DNA from: Sergeia podlipaevii
Taxonomy: Eukaryota > Euglenozoa > Kinetoplastea > Trypanosomatida > Trypanosomatidae
Assembly: GCA_030849805.1 (NCBI GenBank)
Contig: JASANZ010002019.1
Span: 1 to 33,853, forward strand
Direction: 5' to 3'
DNA length: 33,853 nucleotides
Part shown: in pieces, positions 11,201 through 21,000 of the stretch
Numbering within the stretch: the first letter of the stretch is position 1
Layout: each line of letters opens with the position of its first letter
Translations under genes and position numbers: made by a program
Notes under the pieces: model-generated
Databases searched by the model: none
Seen by the model: only the letters and a program-made list of their open reading frames with translations
What the model was told of the DNA's origin: nothing

Positions 11201-14200
11201 AGAGGAGGTAGGCGTACGCAGTCCGTGCGTATGCGTGCGAGACCCGCCAGCGGCGGAGAGATGTCTAGACTGATAGCGACCACTAAGACAGGCGGTTGTG
11301 GCAGTAGATTCCGCCATCGTGGCGTTATCATTTCCATCCCAGCCCCCAAATGCGTCGTTTGGCCCCACAACGTAGGCGGTGCCTGCCTCGAGCCCCGCAG
11401 CGACTTGATCCGCCAGGGTGCGGCAGGGGATGGCCGTGGAGGTCATCTCTACTATCGGCGTACAGGACACAACCCCCACTCCGCCAATGACGATGAGGCC
11501 GAGTGGCTGAGAAAGCGTGACGCTAGAGACGAGCGAGTCCCTTGAAACCACGGAGCGGTGGGGCCCAATAATGTTCGCTGTGACAGTGGTTTCGATGGAA
11601 AGGGCTTGCTCTTGTTTCCGCTGCAGTCGTGCTCGGCGTCGTGCTTCGTTTGGTGACTCTGCACTAATGATCTCCTCGCGTGTAATGTGATAGAGCGCCG
11701 TGACGCCAACGGAAACATCGCGCTCGTACACCGCACACATCACCGCTGACTGCAGATGCTCCGCCTTGTTGAGGATCGCCTCACCAGCGTGCAGAGCGAG
11801 AATGTCTTGAGTGCCAGGGGCAAAAGAAAACCGCCGGAGCGCAGCGCCGTTCAGGCAGTTGTATTGAATCACAGCGTCTTGCCGCAGCAACGCGACAAAG
11901 ATGCCGGCTGTGAAGGAGTCGGGATCCATCGTGACCGCCCGAATACCCTCAGAGACCGTAAAGCTGCGCAGAATGCGGCTTGAGGCGGACCAAAAGGAGT
12001 GGTTAAAGGGATTCACGTCGTCCGGGGTCGTCGGGGAGAGACCCAAGTACTCGTCCGGTGTGTCCGCGGCGGCCTTGATCAAATCGTCAGCGTTTGTGTT
12101 CATATCAGTTGCAGTCCACATGAGACCCCGAGTCACAGAGTGCGGGGAGGACGAGGGTGATACCTTCTTCTCCGCGTTTTCCGCTAGCCTGGAACTGGCA
12201 CTACCAGTCTCATCGACAGTTCCCCTTCCTCCTCCCCCGCCCTGGCGTTCCCTCGGCGAGTCCCAGTGGTCGTCGTCATTGTCCTGCTGCTTGGATGCAG
12301 ACGCCGCATCGTCACCACCATCATTCCAGCCCACAACTGTTGCTTTCGCCCCTTTTACTGTTGCTGACAGTTCTAGTTCGCCACGCGCACCGCGAATCTG
12401 CACTGCGCGCAACCGCTCTGCTTCCTTGCGGGCAAGCTCTATCCGCGTGCGTCGCCGCGCGCGCCGGCGCTCCAGAGCGAGCTCGTTGGGCACAATGTTC
12501 ATTTTCCATAGCACGACGTGCTCTGCGTCTGCCGTGACCAGCGTGCCCATTGCCCTGTGCCATCCGGAAAACACAATCGCTTTGCGATGGCCAACGTAGT
12601 CGACAGCGTACTCCTCCTCACGTGGAATGTCCCAGACGCGAAGGCATGTGCCACCCAGCACAAGCCGGTCCTCATGAGGTTCGTAGCGGGCCACAAGCAT
12701 GTCGCCCAGTGCCAGCGAAGCGGGGGAGGTGTCGGCAAGCACTCCCATAAAAGCGCCTGTGAGAGCGTTCAAAAAGCGGATCACGCGCCGACTGTCAAGC
12801 ACCAGAATGCGCAACGGATCGTGCGTACGTTCCATGAAGCTGACATCTACCGGATACCCACACGCGCCGAGGTTCGTTAACGCTGAAACAGAACGCTGCA
12901 CATCGCGCAGGTCCACTCGCCGCGTTGGTCGCTGCGAGCGTGGCGACCAAAAAAAGATCGCGTGGTCCATGCCACCACTGACGAGGATGCGATGTGTCTC
13001 GCTCCAGCATAGACACGTCAGACGCTTTGTGTGCCCAACGTGACCGGAAGGATCACTGCCGCCGCGCGCTGTCCCAGCGCCGTTGCTGGCGTTGGTCATA
13101 CTATTGTTGTTGATGCCACTGATGCCGGGGAAGGAGTCACCAGTAGCACCGCCGTCGTACGCAGGGTTGTTGAAGCCGTTACTGATGTCGTCACCAAAAG
13201 CTTTGCCTTCTCGTGCGGAGTGAAAAGGTGTGAGAGGCCGAGGAATGCCCTCGCCAAGGGTCAGAAAAGGTGTCTGCAAGCGCGAGAGGTGGCGAAGAGC
13301 AATGGTGCCGTCATCGCTGGCGGTCATGAGGAGGTCACAGGGCTCGGAGACAATAATAGATGAGATCGCAGCCTCATGTAACACTACCGAGTACTTGGGG
13401 AACTTCCCTGACGGCGGCTCCACACGCGTCGCGGAGAGTTGATTGACCGAAAACCAGTTTATATTGATCGGATACAACTGCATCACACCGGCCTCAAAAC
13501 CCAAGATCAAGTAGGAACCGGAGGGGATGGCTGCTTGCGACGTGGTCGCGGTCAGCTTTGCGAGTGCAAGCGCCGTGGCAAACCAGCACTTCTTGGTCGT
13601 CGCTCGGTCCATCGAGCTAATACTCGTCCGGCGCATATACCGATGTGAGGTCAGCACCTCAGCGCCAAAGTCATAGAGAATATCAGAGGATGACGCAACA
13701 GGTCTCTTCAAGTGCTCGTACGTTGGTGCAACCACGTCCAAGCCCTGAAAATAGCGGTTTGTTTTGCCAAAGAATATTTCCATCGCTTCCTTGTAGTAGG
13801 CACCTACCGTGTAGGGTAGCCGCAGCACGGTGCCAGACACTGGCGGCTTGCGAGTGCGGAGGCTGAGCAAATCGTCTGCGTCGTACTCCTTCATCTCGCG
13901 GTCCACACCGGCACGAAGGCGAAGTTCATTCAATACGGCCACGTGATCCTCGTTGCGCGTGCGCACGCCCAGCAGCGTGCGCACAATCTCCCCTGTAGAG
14001 GAGCGCAACAGTGTGATGGTGCCGTCCATCGCGGACACCGCCACCACTTCCGCATCTCCGAGACTCGACGGGGAGATGACCATGTTGGTCACGGGGGAGC
14101 GCGTGCTCAGCAGATTGCGTTCATGCACTATCGCGCATCGATTCTGGCTATCGCAGAGACGCGGATCGGGCTTCCAGAGCTTCACAAGTCCATCCGGACC

Positions 14201-17056
14201 TCCCGTGACGTACCGACGACTGCGCTCACTGATAATAAGTCGATGAAAAGGTTCTGTGTGATAGAGATAGTGAACAAGCGGGTACGTACTTTGCCATGCA
14301 CTGCAGTTAGTTGGGATTGGCGTGAAGGTAAGCTCATAGCCAATGGACGCATACGACATCGCACGTACCGCCGCCACTGCTGCCTGCTGCTTCCGCTTCT
14401 TCTCTTCCTCTGCCTGTTCATCATCATCGTCCGCATCGTCACCGCCAGACTCTCCTCCATCTCGGCGCTTGCTCTTCCGATAACTGCCTTCACCACTAAA
14501 ATTAGCCTCCGCGTCTACCACCCTTTGTTGTCTGCGCACCTCCGCGGCGGCTTCCAACTCAGCCTGCTCCTCCTCCAGTTGATTCCGCTGACTGGCTTGC
14601 AGGACATAGGAGCTGAACTCATCCCATGACACCTTGCCATCCGCGTTGATGTCCATCGCGCGGAACAGCTGCAGCGCGGCTACGGTGTGACTGGGCCTCC
14701 GCGGGTAGAAGACAGATCCATCCGGAGAGCTTTGCGGCCGTAGTGGAGAATCTGGGCAGTCCTTGTGCGCTGCATCCGCAGGAAAGATGCGACCCGCTGC
14801 GGTGGTGGTAGCACCACCGTCTGTGTTTCCTCGCCACCCAGGACTAAAGGATGAGGGGGAACTCTGCATTCCATTGTTGTTGGTGACGACAGAGAGTCCG
14901 CGTGAGTGACCGCCGCCGATGTCAGTACCAAGAGGACTCTGCTCGCTCGTGTCTTCCGTTTCCTGGAGGACGGGAAAGAAGTTGTTGAAGTACGGGCCTA
15001 CAATGTACTGTGCAAAGTAAGAGAAGGGCACGCCACCAGAGGGAGGGATGACTACCGAGTTGATGAATGTACCGCCTCCGCGATTACTCGCAAAGATGCC
15101 ATCAGCTGCCGCCAGCTTCTTGCGACGTGTGCCACCAGCGCTTCCCGGCGTTCTTGACCGGGCGTTGCTAGCATTGTTGTTGCTCGCGCTGGTTGGCTTT
15201 GCTCCACCACCACCACCACCTCCTCCATGATTTCCCGCTGACGTCATCGCCGACAGCCCGCCGTGCGCACCGCCTTGAGCGGCAACCTGCATAAGCTCTT
15301 CTCGCAGAATGGACTGATGGCGCTTCCACTGCAGCATACTTTGGATTTCTTCTTCAATGATGGCCTCATCTACGAACAGGCGCCGCGCGTACATGGCGTC
15401 CATCTCCCCGTTTTGGCGTTCCGACAGATGTTGTTGGCGACGCCGCTGGTGTTCATACGCTAAAGCCAACGACTTCTTTTTTTTCTTACTGCTCTTCTCC
15501 TGTGAACCCGCGCCGCGAGCCACGGTCCTGAAGGGATCCCCGCTCCACTCATCGTCATCCTCGTCATCGTCGTCGATGCCGGGGCGGTGTTGCACGAGAC
15601 CAAATATCAATTCGTGGCGTCGCGCTACATCAATGATGGGACGATGGCTCTGCACGGAATGTGCACTGCCTGGTGTCCTCACGGTGGAGCGGCTTTTCGC
15701 GGGGTCGGGTGAGCGTGGTCCCGCAGAAGTAGCGGGACTCGGGATTCGTGCGATGTGTTTGGTAGAGTGAAGAGGATTGGTGCTCAAGTTTTCAGCCTGT
15801 AGTGCATCGCCACCAGTACCATTCCTTTCTTTTGGTGCAGCAGCAACAGCGGGAACAACGCCCACGTCGTTCTTGCACGGCTTCAACGAAAATGAAACTC
15901 TCCCTGTGTTCTGGCCTAGGTGCATCCTCCTCATCGCACTGCCGGGGGTAGTCCTAGAGCTTACAGGCACAACAGAGGCAGGGGTACTATTCTTGTTGCT
16001 GTTGTTGTGATTGTTATTTTGCTGAAGCCCTTGGCCTGTGTTAAAAGCTGCCGCGGCCGCCGCCGCGACAGACTGGCGCTCACGGCGAAGCCCACTGGAT
16101 GCACTGGCGTTGGCCTTCTTTGGCGCGTGTACGCGTACGTAGTCAAACACCTCAAAGCGGCGTTGCAGATGCTGCAGCTGCGCTAAAGTCAGCGTAATGT
16201 GTTCAGGTCTAGAGACCATTGGGAAGCGTGCCGGGGTGACGGGCCTTGCTTGCGACGAGGCTTCTTCTTCTTCCTCTTCCTCCTCCTCCTCCTCCTCCAC
16301 CTCCTCTGGACGCGCCGGAGCTCTCGCTGCAGCGGCTGCTTCTTTGGCATCACTATCTGCTTCTTCGCAGTTGACATTACCAGGAGAAGCGCGTGCGAGA
16401 TTGCTAAATGGCGCGTCATCACCATCATCATCATCATCATGTCCGTGTGACCTCATTGCGGTAGACTCTGGCCGTTGAAGCACCACCGTGCGCGAGTTCC
16501 GCCGTGGTGCTGGTGGAGAGATGCCGGCAGTGTCATACTGTGCCGCTGTATCATCGTCGTGAGTGTTCATCATATCACGCCCAAAGACACCATAATAATC
16601 ATGCCCGCCCTCCTCAACCGCTTCATACAAGTAAGCTGGGCTGCGCTTCTCATTCCCTGCGTGACCTGCCGCATCAGATGAAGAAAAAATATATTGAGGC
16701 AGAGGAGTCAGTCTGTCCACGGCGCCGCTGACGTCACCATCAGCATTCGCAACACAAGGAAAGGTGCTGGAGTCGATAGGAGAGCTGCTGCACGGATGGG
16801 CAAGGCACGGTGCATCGGGGTCGTCAAACGCGAGAACGGTCGTCGGAACCCGTGTAAGGTCAACTGGATTACAATCAATGCTATGCATGTTGGTGCTCAG
16901 CCGCTGCTGCTGCTGTTGTTGCTGCTGGTAGCTAGATTGAGTGAGATCGGTCTCGGTAAGGGGGGGTGGGCCCCTTTCACCAGTCTTCGTGGCCATCTTG
17001 ACTGCACGCCGGCCTGGCTCTGCCGTATTCACGCGAGTAGCTGGTGAATGTGGCAT
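5255..17056 (-). CDS. giant EF-hand plus WD40-repeat protein, 3933 residues (WDR49/WDR64/WDY-like candidate)
   Basis: One uninterrupted 11.8 kb frame. Residues 1-790 are mostly disordered, with a poly-Gln run near 44, a poly-Glu run near 250-265 and Gly/Asn runs. A canonical EF-hand loop, D802-INADGKVSWD-E813, comes next. WD40-type units follow, with recognisable repeat ends at LVKLW961, FFW1370, RVWD about 1475, VVLW1517 and VQLW2264, and further blades near 1005, 1249, 1420, 2330 and 2535. The propeller region (about 930-2640) is broken by long Ser/Thr/Ala/Gly-rich insertions, notably 1535-1640 and 1870-2230. The C-terminal third is largely disordered, with charged coiled-coil-like stretches near 3290-3330, 3410-3445 and 3690-3750. 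EF-hand followed by WD40 is the layout of WDR49/WDR64/WDY (CFAP337), linked to ciliary axonemes, so an axonemal scaffold is my best inference. It could instead be an unrelated large WD40 scaffold. The start at 17056 is the first ATG after the acceptor; MATKTGERG (residue 21, at 16996) is an alternative. Confidence 0.9.
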   Translation of the reverse strand: MPHSPATRVNTAEPGRRAVKMATKTGERGPPPLTETDLTQSSYQQQQQQQQRLSTNMHSIDCNPVDLTRVPTTVLAFDDPDAPCLAHPCSSSPIDSSTFPCVANADGDVSGAVDRLTPLPQYIFSSSDAAGHAGNEKRSPAYLYEAVEEGGHDYYGVFGRDMMNTHDDDTAAQYDTAGISPPAPRRNSRTVVLQRPESTAMRSHGHDDDDDGDDAPFSNLARASPGNVNCEEADSDAKEAAAAARAPARPEEVEEEEEEEEEEEEASSQARPVTPARFPMVSRPEHITLTLAQLQHLQRRFEVFDYVRVHAPKKANASASSGLRRERQSVAAAAAAAFNTGQGLQQNNNHNNSNKNSTPASVVPVSSRTTPGSAMRRMHLGQNTGRVSFSLKPCKNDVGVVPAVAAAPKERNGTGGDALQAENLSTNPLHSTKHIARIPSPATSAGPRSPDPAKSRSTVRTPGSAHSVQSHRPIIDVARRHELIFGLVQHRPGIDDDDEDDDEWSGDPFRTVARGAGSQEKSSKKKKKSLALAYEHQRRRQQHLSERQNGEMDAMYARRLFVDEAIIEEEIQSMLQWKRHQSILREELMQVAAQGGAHGGLSAMTSAGNHGGGGGGGGAKPTSASNNNASNARSRTPGSAGGTRRKKLAAADGIFASNRGGGTFINSVVIPPSGGVPFSYFAQYIVGPYFNNFFPVLQETEDTSEQSPLGTDIGGGHSRGLSVVTNNNGMQSSPSSFSPGWRGNTDGGATTTAAGRIFPADAAHKDCPDSPLRPQSSPDGSVFYPRRPSHTVAALQLFRAMDINADGKVSWDEFSSYVLQASQRNQLEEEQAELEAAAEVRRQQRVVDAEANFSGEGSYRKSKRRDGGESGGDDADDDDEQAEEEKKRKQQAAVAAVRAMSYASIGYELTFTPIPTNCSAWQSTYPLVHYLYHTEPFHRLIISERSRRYVTGGPDGLVKLWKPDPRLCDSQNRCAIVHERNLLSTRSPVTNMVISPSSLGDAEVVAVSAMDGTITLLRSSTGEIVRTLLGVRTRNEDHVAVLNELRLRAGVDREMKEYDADDLLSLRTRKPPVSGTVLRLPYTVGAYYKEAMEIFFGKTNRYFQGLDVVAPTYEHLKRPVASSSDILYDFGAEVLTSHRYMRRTSISSMDRATTKKCWFATALALAKLTATTSQAAIPSGSYLILGFEAGVMQLYPININWFSVNQLSATRVEPPSGKFPKYSVVLHEAAISSIIVSEPCDLLMTASDDGTIALRHLSRLQTPFLTLGEGIPRPLTPFHSAREGKAFGDDISNGFNNPAYDGGATGDSFPGISGINNNSMTNASNGAGTARGGSDPSGHVGHTKRLTCLCWSETHRILVSGGMDHAIFFWSPRSQRPTRRVDLRDVQRSVSALTNLGACGYPVDVSFMERTHDPLRILVLDSRRVIRFLNALTGAFMGVLADTSPASLALGDMLVARYEPHEDRLVLGGTCLRVWDIPREEEYAVDYVGHRKAIVFSGWHRAMGTLVTADAEHVVLWKMNIVPNELALERRRARRRTRIELARKEAERLRAVQIRGARGELELSATVKGAKATVVGWNDGGDDAASASKQQDNDDDHWDSPRERQGGGGGRGTVDETGSASSRLAENAEKKVSPSSSPHSVTRGLMWTATDMNTNADDLIKAAADTPDEYLGLSPTTPDDVNPFNHSFWSASSRILRSFTVSEGIRAVTMDPDSFTAGIFVALLRQDAVIQYNCLNGAALRRFSFAPGTQDILALHAGEAILNKAEHLQSAVMCAVYERDVSVGVTALYHITREEIISAESPNEARRRARLQRKQEQALSIETTVTANIIGPHRSVVSRDSLVSSVTLSQPLGLIVIGGVGVVSCTPIVEMTSTAIPCRTLADQVAAGLEAGTAYVVGPNDAFGGWDGNDNATMAESTATTACLSGRYQSRHLSAAGGSRTHTHGLRTPTSSVGSAAAAAMAINNRNGTHASRLHPAYTSGLLASDVILGNGVRVRNTALEGDLVALFPGRLVPDPVAAEARLRGSNKDRPQQHPQQQQQQQQQQPPRLLKKKMSTGAMNISESAIGTNCSESTASFSLIVGTTTAVMSNEMMEQLGNSTVRSTAASTAEGDVVAGTVRAASSADMTDAGSGGGAATLRGFMASSSTSRPLPLRKEVSQAGQNGGTGSTIVSHTNNTTANLMSSSSPGKKNDFNGTSTTAGTDSGTSPHVSSAAADAPVLSIDEEGDFFASAQASTLGYIGHLCLIGDTGYMISGSNDGIVQLWNLKTSSELLRFRATLGVETITSIGLSWDYSGYTGASASNPKSMLYAQQQNRGRTPREAIPSSLSPPPCYVSIGDQSGYVVLLDLSAIPFSEEATVGPLDAIPALEERVVVLDRWRAHRQDIRGLCFVTNPEVEGESHVSSRTGTVGGSGCAAAAAEAAEAYAMAGTTPRSTQYNAMFPQADCISMHSATTPVAFMRGFPNGPGSITGSSTTTAASVSASTSKTFCSPPFGYVAGDSGSSSQEGGGGGGPVRLLSNVITLLTSSEDTYIYVWRWQLGTLHCIGCFGGGPTTPITPPLLQPSLRASQLMEAARRHYVIRRLVVEKGLFLSCGKHRVQPAELEAAVSFMALEVKCLLRHDAGYMLATWGNLADSRAEENEGKAKTRTKWNDPSNVTGFLSDKNVGGGFFKKKLLKKAALHSALGSQESDPGAIFDTAGFCAGLEFMHHITNALPTADGYQQHQNMLIQQQVERNMEAQDVENKNDSLTLQSGSLSTAETLSFTGTTHVGGGDAASTVTSYGKNSPGSHPFASAASTCILTSYSPYVFAFMRGMHPYNSYSNSGSSVSGAAGTSRAVFECLQKTIESVRGSIRLVTKRGGPAASSATSARTRITSLTSRSITSQPLSKRPSPEAPLPLDGIAGASVASTVGSLPRQITSAFAARGGSIAVPMWPPSGGITSAATTSREEKQAPRSFSGAGLSPVSEDNQGRASPASRSIEELRQQRAPMTTSPILGGGGSGGAASVGARSPIGKSLTLRKPLSPSKEPGVGPTWAAKEVTVASPVKKSGGGMRRDFPSVRDASGLRNAPEDIEEDEEKEEREGALSIRLRGSCGVPSLKVGFGATMALIRCKKTEVQYTPSASDLAAQRGSWTDIYSIDGGNSIATLNASVTSGYNVLHRVGSQRGISRDDGGSTTRSRSPLDCAQNTSPRHDFGSMPPQKRTSRSRASLRNPEVTIDGVLDLNADDSTTSSVLEQATQLPRIISQPFRVLAARSSAVDGMTTRRISSADAIRRDVFGGASGFLEDDGDDEALAGESAAIVMQHAYMHRRREEALQKLIELQQRKELHERGPGSKKKKANAAVMTAEEEKRQLVLNAGVVGLATYDDFVLSGTGSVFFGAERVLFHSPVVQRKRIAATFLEGLAPPRVEDVKEEAVRRRAKNKEKERRRERRRKQREAAALAITGGQRGDQDGEEKRESEGEGVEVKKDHDGSREEEEMISSSSSSSSDGDDEAEDKESGSDGGEEDWYARRENMRRQRRAEDTLWNPSRIMLTLMDWESPLPSALSEKDSSRYGNSAKLPRRHSPRKRGVSASGGALSATPPLSNRPTSLSSPVLESVVTCSTQAAPLQLPSILPRSLKVNSEPTPPAVAAANSSPLHNEKPTSSPLTTARSTATTGSKSQFHKAIISGNVKQMSSVSEQAKNLHTVVASEVGALKEMIRKSLEEREALVQTAADAAVAEEEEEQERQFLGSLDSAAVLFHSQIAAATAAAGTGAAAAVAPTAGITTADPFGVSLLSDGVESVRSSSSHQGLAFQQSPRDPEIIAATSPPIGHKYGSISFVSDKTNADVGLGTIPFQPSVSMPSALSTKQAFTESQPQQKKQRQLSPQGARMLSSLTSSMQQPTLKPTAATTTRTRIQRLSEARKRKGGGGGGGTATNVQATAGQQGTAWNF
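5313..5332. repeat. (CCA)n run coding a poly-Gly tract
   Basis: A CCA-repeat run on the plus strand encodes about seven glycines near the C terminus of the giant WD40 protein, after RKRK. Confidence 0.85.
6592..6617. repeat. (GCT)n run coding a poly-Ser tract
   Basis: A perfect triplet run within the giant WD40 gene encodes eight serines followed by an acidic DGDDEAED stretch. Confidence 0.85.
10922..10951. repeat. (TTG/CTG)n run coding poly-Gln
   Basis: Ten glutamine codons of mixed CAA/CAG type lie inside the disordered insertion near residue 2040 of the giant WD40 protein. The mixture suggests an older, partly interrupted expansion. Confidence 0.85.
16261..16298. repeat. (CTT/CCT)n run coding poly-Glu
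   Basis: A GAG/GAA repeat on the coding strand encodes an acidic run of about a dozen glutamates, with one valine near its start, in the N-terminal disordered part of the giant protein. Confidence 0.85.
16904..16927. repeat. (CTG/TTG)n run coding poly-Gln
   Basis: Eight consecutive glutamine codons (CAG and CAA) near residue 44 of the giant WD40 protein. Confidence 0.85.
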
Positions 17057-17136
17057 GTTTCACAGTGTTCCGAGTGTGTGTGTACTTTTTTTTTTTGTGT
17101 GTGTGTGCGCTCTCAGCGATTCAAATTAAAAAGCAC

Positions 17137-17186
17137 CTCCACAGCCAAAAAAACAACAACAACCAAAAAAAAAATAAAATAAAGAA
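17137..17186 (-). promoter_or_regulatory. predicted spliced-leader acceptor for the giant WD40 gene
   Basis: The minus strand has a T-rich tract (about 17186 to 17144) followed by GGCTGTGGAG, with the AG at 17138-17137. The leader would be about 80 nt and has no ATG before 17056, supporting that start. Confidence 0.6.
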
Positions 17187-17826
17187 CAAAATAATAAGTA
17201 AAGATCCTTTCTATGATGACTATTATATAGTAAGTGAAGGAATGGTATCTTCTTTTAAAAAATTGCTTTGACTATGTACAAATTTGTTTCAGTTCGCTGT
17301 CGTGGACGGACCAAGTGTGAAAAAATAAAAAATAACAAATATACATATACTCACTACCCTTACCCCTCCTCTTTTTTCCCTCTCTGAGATACTGAGCGCA
17401 AAAAAACAGAAGGAAAGAAATAACAAGGAAAGAAACGTAAAAAAATCAAAAAAAATCAGAAAAACAAGAATAAAAAGAAGATACCCTCTAAAAAAAAAAA
17501 TGCAAATCTATATGTGTATATGCGAAAGCAAACAATCCCGCTTTGTATATAGACTGCGTGCACACACAGCACTTTGAGAAAAAAGAAAAGCTTTGTTTTA
17601 AAAAAGAAAATCAGAAAGAGGAGAAAAGGAAAAGTCGATGTTATCAGATATATATAAAGCAAGACGATACAAAAAAAAAAAAAAGAACAATGTCAAACCA
17701 CGCAACACATCACGTGTTGCCAGACCCGTTTTTTTTTTTTTAAGATTTATACGCGTTTGTTGCACAAAAGAAAAATAGAAATTGCTTTATCACCTCAACA
17801 ATGAAACTTTCAAGTGGTTGTAGATT

Positions 17827-17843
17827 CACACACACACACACAC
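17827..17843. repeat. (CA)n microsatellite
   Basis: Eight uninterrupted CA units in the 3' UTR region downstream of the lipid kinase gene. Confidence 0.9.
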
Positions 17844-18059
17844 GCGAAACAAAATACAGCAAAAGAAAAAAAAATGATGAAAAAAAAACAGTAAAAATAT
17901 ACAAGTTGCTTAAAAAAAGAAAAAGTATATATTAGAAAAAAAGTAGAAAAAAGGGAAAAAGAGAAGGTAAACCAAGCTTATGTCCACATGAGCAAAGCAC
18001 AAGACGCATTATCCTTTCCCTTCCTCCCCTCCCTCCTTTGTTCAGGCCTGCTGCTTTAA

Positions 18060-21000
18060 TCACACAGAGATACGCTCTAGTGAAGCATACAGCCTTTCCG
18101 CGTAGTCCTTAGGTGGCACCACACTGATCTGTGCACGCTCATTCACAAAGCCCTTGGCAATACTCTCCATCCGCTTCGCCGCTGTGTACTCCTGAAGAAC
18201 ATCTATGATACCAAGGTAGTAGACATCTTCGCGCGCTGTGGTGTCATCACCTGGAGTGTATATTGGCAGAGAAAGAAGGCCGCCATCACATCCATGCAGG
18301 CACACAGTAGCATCGCCATTACAGTCCATTTGGTCAAACGCGCCTATACCGACGCCGATCGTGCCTCCTGACAGCTCTTGCAGTGCATTGCACTGCTCTA
18401 CACTGCCCTTTGACCCGCGCTTGCTCCCACGCCGCTGAAGCAGTATCGTCGACGACGGACCTTCCTCTCTCGAGTACACACGACTACGCACGCCGATCAT
18501 ACAGCTGTAGTCTACAATGTTCAGGCTGTGAAGAAACGCCACGTCACTGCGGAACTGTGCGAGCAAGATCGCCCTCTGATAGGATCCACAAATGATGAGT
18601 TGTGGCGGGAGGTCGTTGTCTTTGAGAAGAAGCGCACCAAAGGCGGTTCGCGGGGCCTCCTTCCCTGCCTCAAGCGCTGTTCTCCCTACAGAGCTGCCCT
18701 TCACGTCATAGATGCGATGAATGTAGTAGCGGGTAGCAAAGACGTTGCGCATAAGGACGTAACGTGTGGTCGTACCCAACTTCAGCCAGCGCACCGTTAT
18801 GAGAGCATAAAACTGAGGCAGTAGTGAGTGTGGGTTGCGCTCCGCGTAGGGCACATAAGCCGGAAGGTATTTTTCCGTAAAGGACTCAAATTCGGACCCC
18901 TTCACAGACTTCATGACGTAGTCACCAAAGTAGAAGAGTTTGGTGCCACTCTTACCGGGGGACACACTCTGCCTCCACTGTGAACGGCACAACGCATCCC
19001 GAAACTGACCCACGTCGAGTCCTAGAAACTCGCGGAGCTGCGCGAAGATGACTGGGGCGTGAATATAAATGAGTATTTCATCGTCTCTGTGTGTACCCGC
19101 TGGTAAAGTAGTGGTGCTGGCGCCGTAATGCGGAGGAGAAGGAGAAGAGCGACTAGGATGATGTGCGCCAGCACCACCGCTTTGAACCTCCTCTGTAGAG
19201 GCGAAGGCTGCGCGTAGATTGTAATCCGTGTTTTCGTCCACAAAGGCACGCATGGGGTTGCGAGGAGCATGCCTGCCCGGAGTCAACTGCACCTCATTAC
19301 CGATGCAGCACGCGTGGAGGTGGGTGACCTCCCCAACAGCATGATTGAGGGCACTGGGATTAATGTCCTTGTAGAGTAGGACAGGGCTGAAAGCGGCCGT
19401 AGTAACATGACCGCTACTACTAGAGTTACTGTTGTTGCTGTCGCCGCCGCTGCTACACTCATCCTCTTCTTTAACCCTAGCTTCCCCCCAAACTACAGTG
19501 GCGGTACGCTGTAGAGGCAGTTGCGCTGTGCTTATTGGGGAAACAGAGCGCGACGACGCGGCAGAAGAGCAGGAGGATGAAGATGACTGCACGCCTGCTT
19601 CACATTTTACTTCCTCTCCTTCGTCGTTTGTGCCAACATTGGCACTAGTCATGCGCGTTATGTGCTGATTAAACTCGGAAATGTTGTCGCATTGCTGGTG
19701 CGGATAACCATATCTTGAGTGGGGCGCTGCCGCTATGCCTTCAAACCCCTTCGTCATATACAGTAGTGCTTTCCCCACAGCCTGACTCAGCACCCATGCC
19801 TGGTTCTTCATCTTGCCATTAATCTCCACCCCAATCTGGTTAGGGTTGAACGGTATGGTGGCTGTACTTGCAGCTCCAATGTTTCCTATGCCATCCTCCT
19901 TGTTGAAGCTACGCCCCGTAGTAGCAGATTTGGACAATGACGTCATGGCTCCATGATGCCGACGGTGAGAAGCAGAAGCAGAAGCACAACCACCCATGTC
20001 GGAAGCCATCATCAGCGTAGCAGCCGCACCCGTGCGCGGCTTGGAGCGACGCCCTACACTCACCGGCGGCGCCGTAGAGAGCGCAGAGGGCGCTAGTGAT
20101 GTCGTCGTTGGGATCTTGCCCATATCCACATCGATGACGCTGTACGTAGATGCCAAGGCGTCCCCGCCCCGTTCGCTAATTAAGGACGCGTCAAAATCGA
20201 TGAGAGGCGCGGACATCCCTGCGCTACTAGCAGGCGTGACAGATATCATAGCACCTGGGTTCGAGACTTCCACCACGCCGCCCGTACCGACGGTCTGATG
20301 TAGACGTCTCCGACGCAGCTCACGACGGCTGGCGGAGTGCTCTGCGAGGTGATCCGCCTCCGTGCGCGTGGTGTCGAACACAGTCATGCAGCTCTGTCCA
20401 GCAAGTGGGGTAGTGAGATGATTTATACCTCCCATCGCGTTCAGTGATGACATGGACGCTGACAAAAAATTTTGATGCTGATTCTGAAGCTCGTTCGTTA
20501 GCGGGAACGGCGCCGACACGGCACTAGGGAGGTGGTGCCTTGAAATGGAAGAAGTATTAACGGAAAGAGTGGCATAGGCGGGGCCTCGTGGCGGTAAGCC
20601 AACGGGACTGCCAGGCGGAAGGCTGGTGGTGGTGGAGGGCACGCCACCCTTCCCCAAAGGCTCAACTAGGCAAACCTTGAGCTCCTGCGTTGTAGTAGCT
20701 TCATGTGAGAAAGCAACGTGTAGAGCCTTACCGCAGGGTTGATTCTGTACTTTTCCATGCTCTTCTGCACTATCCCCCTCACCCTCATCTCTGTGATCTT
20801 TGAGATTCAGCTGAATGCCATGCATGGCTCTACATGAATTGGGTGAAGACTTCTGTGAAGAAGAAGCTGCTGCTGCTGCTGCTGCTGTCGCTGCACTATC
20901 AGACGCGATTCCTGTGAGATATCTGGTGTCCTCGCCCGTCGCAACGTCATCACTAGAGTGGTAACGCAGTGGAGTAGAGATACTCCGGTTAGAAGGGGTG

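Larger units (their letters stand above)
17057..18059. other. intergenic region between the lipid kinase gene and the giant WD40 gene
   Basis: About 1 kb of AT-rich DNA with A-rich plus strand, a CA microsatellite at 17827-17843 and many oligo-A runs. It should hold the 3' UTR of the lipid kinase mRNA (T-rich in mRNA sense) and the leader of the giant gene. No protein or RNA gene was recognised. Confidence 0.65.
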
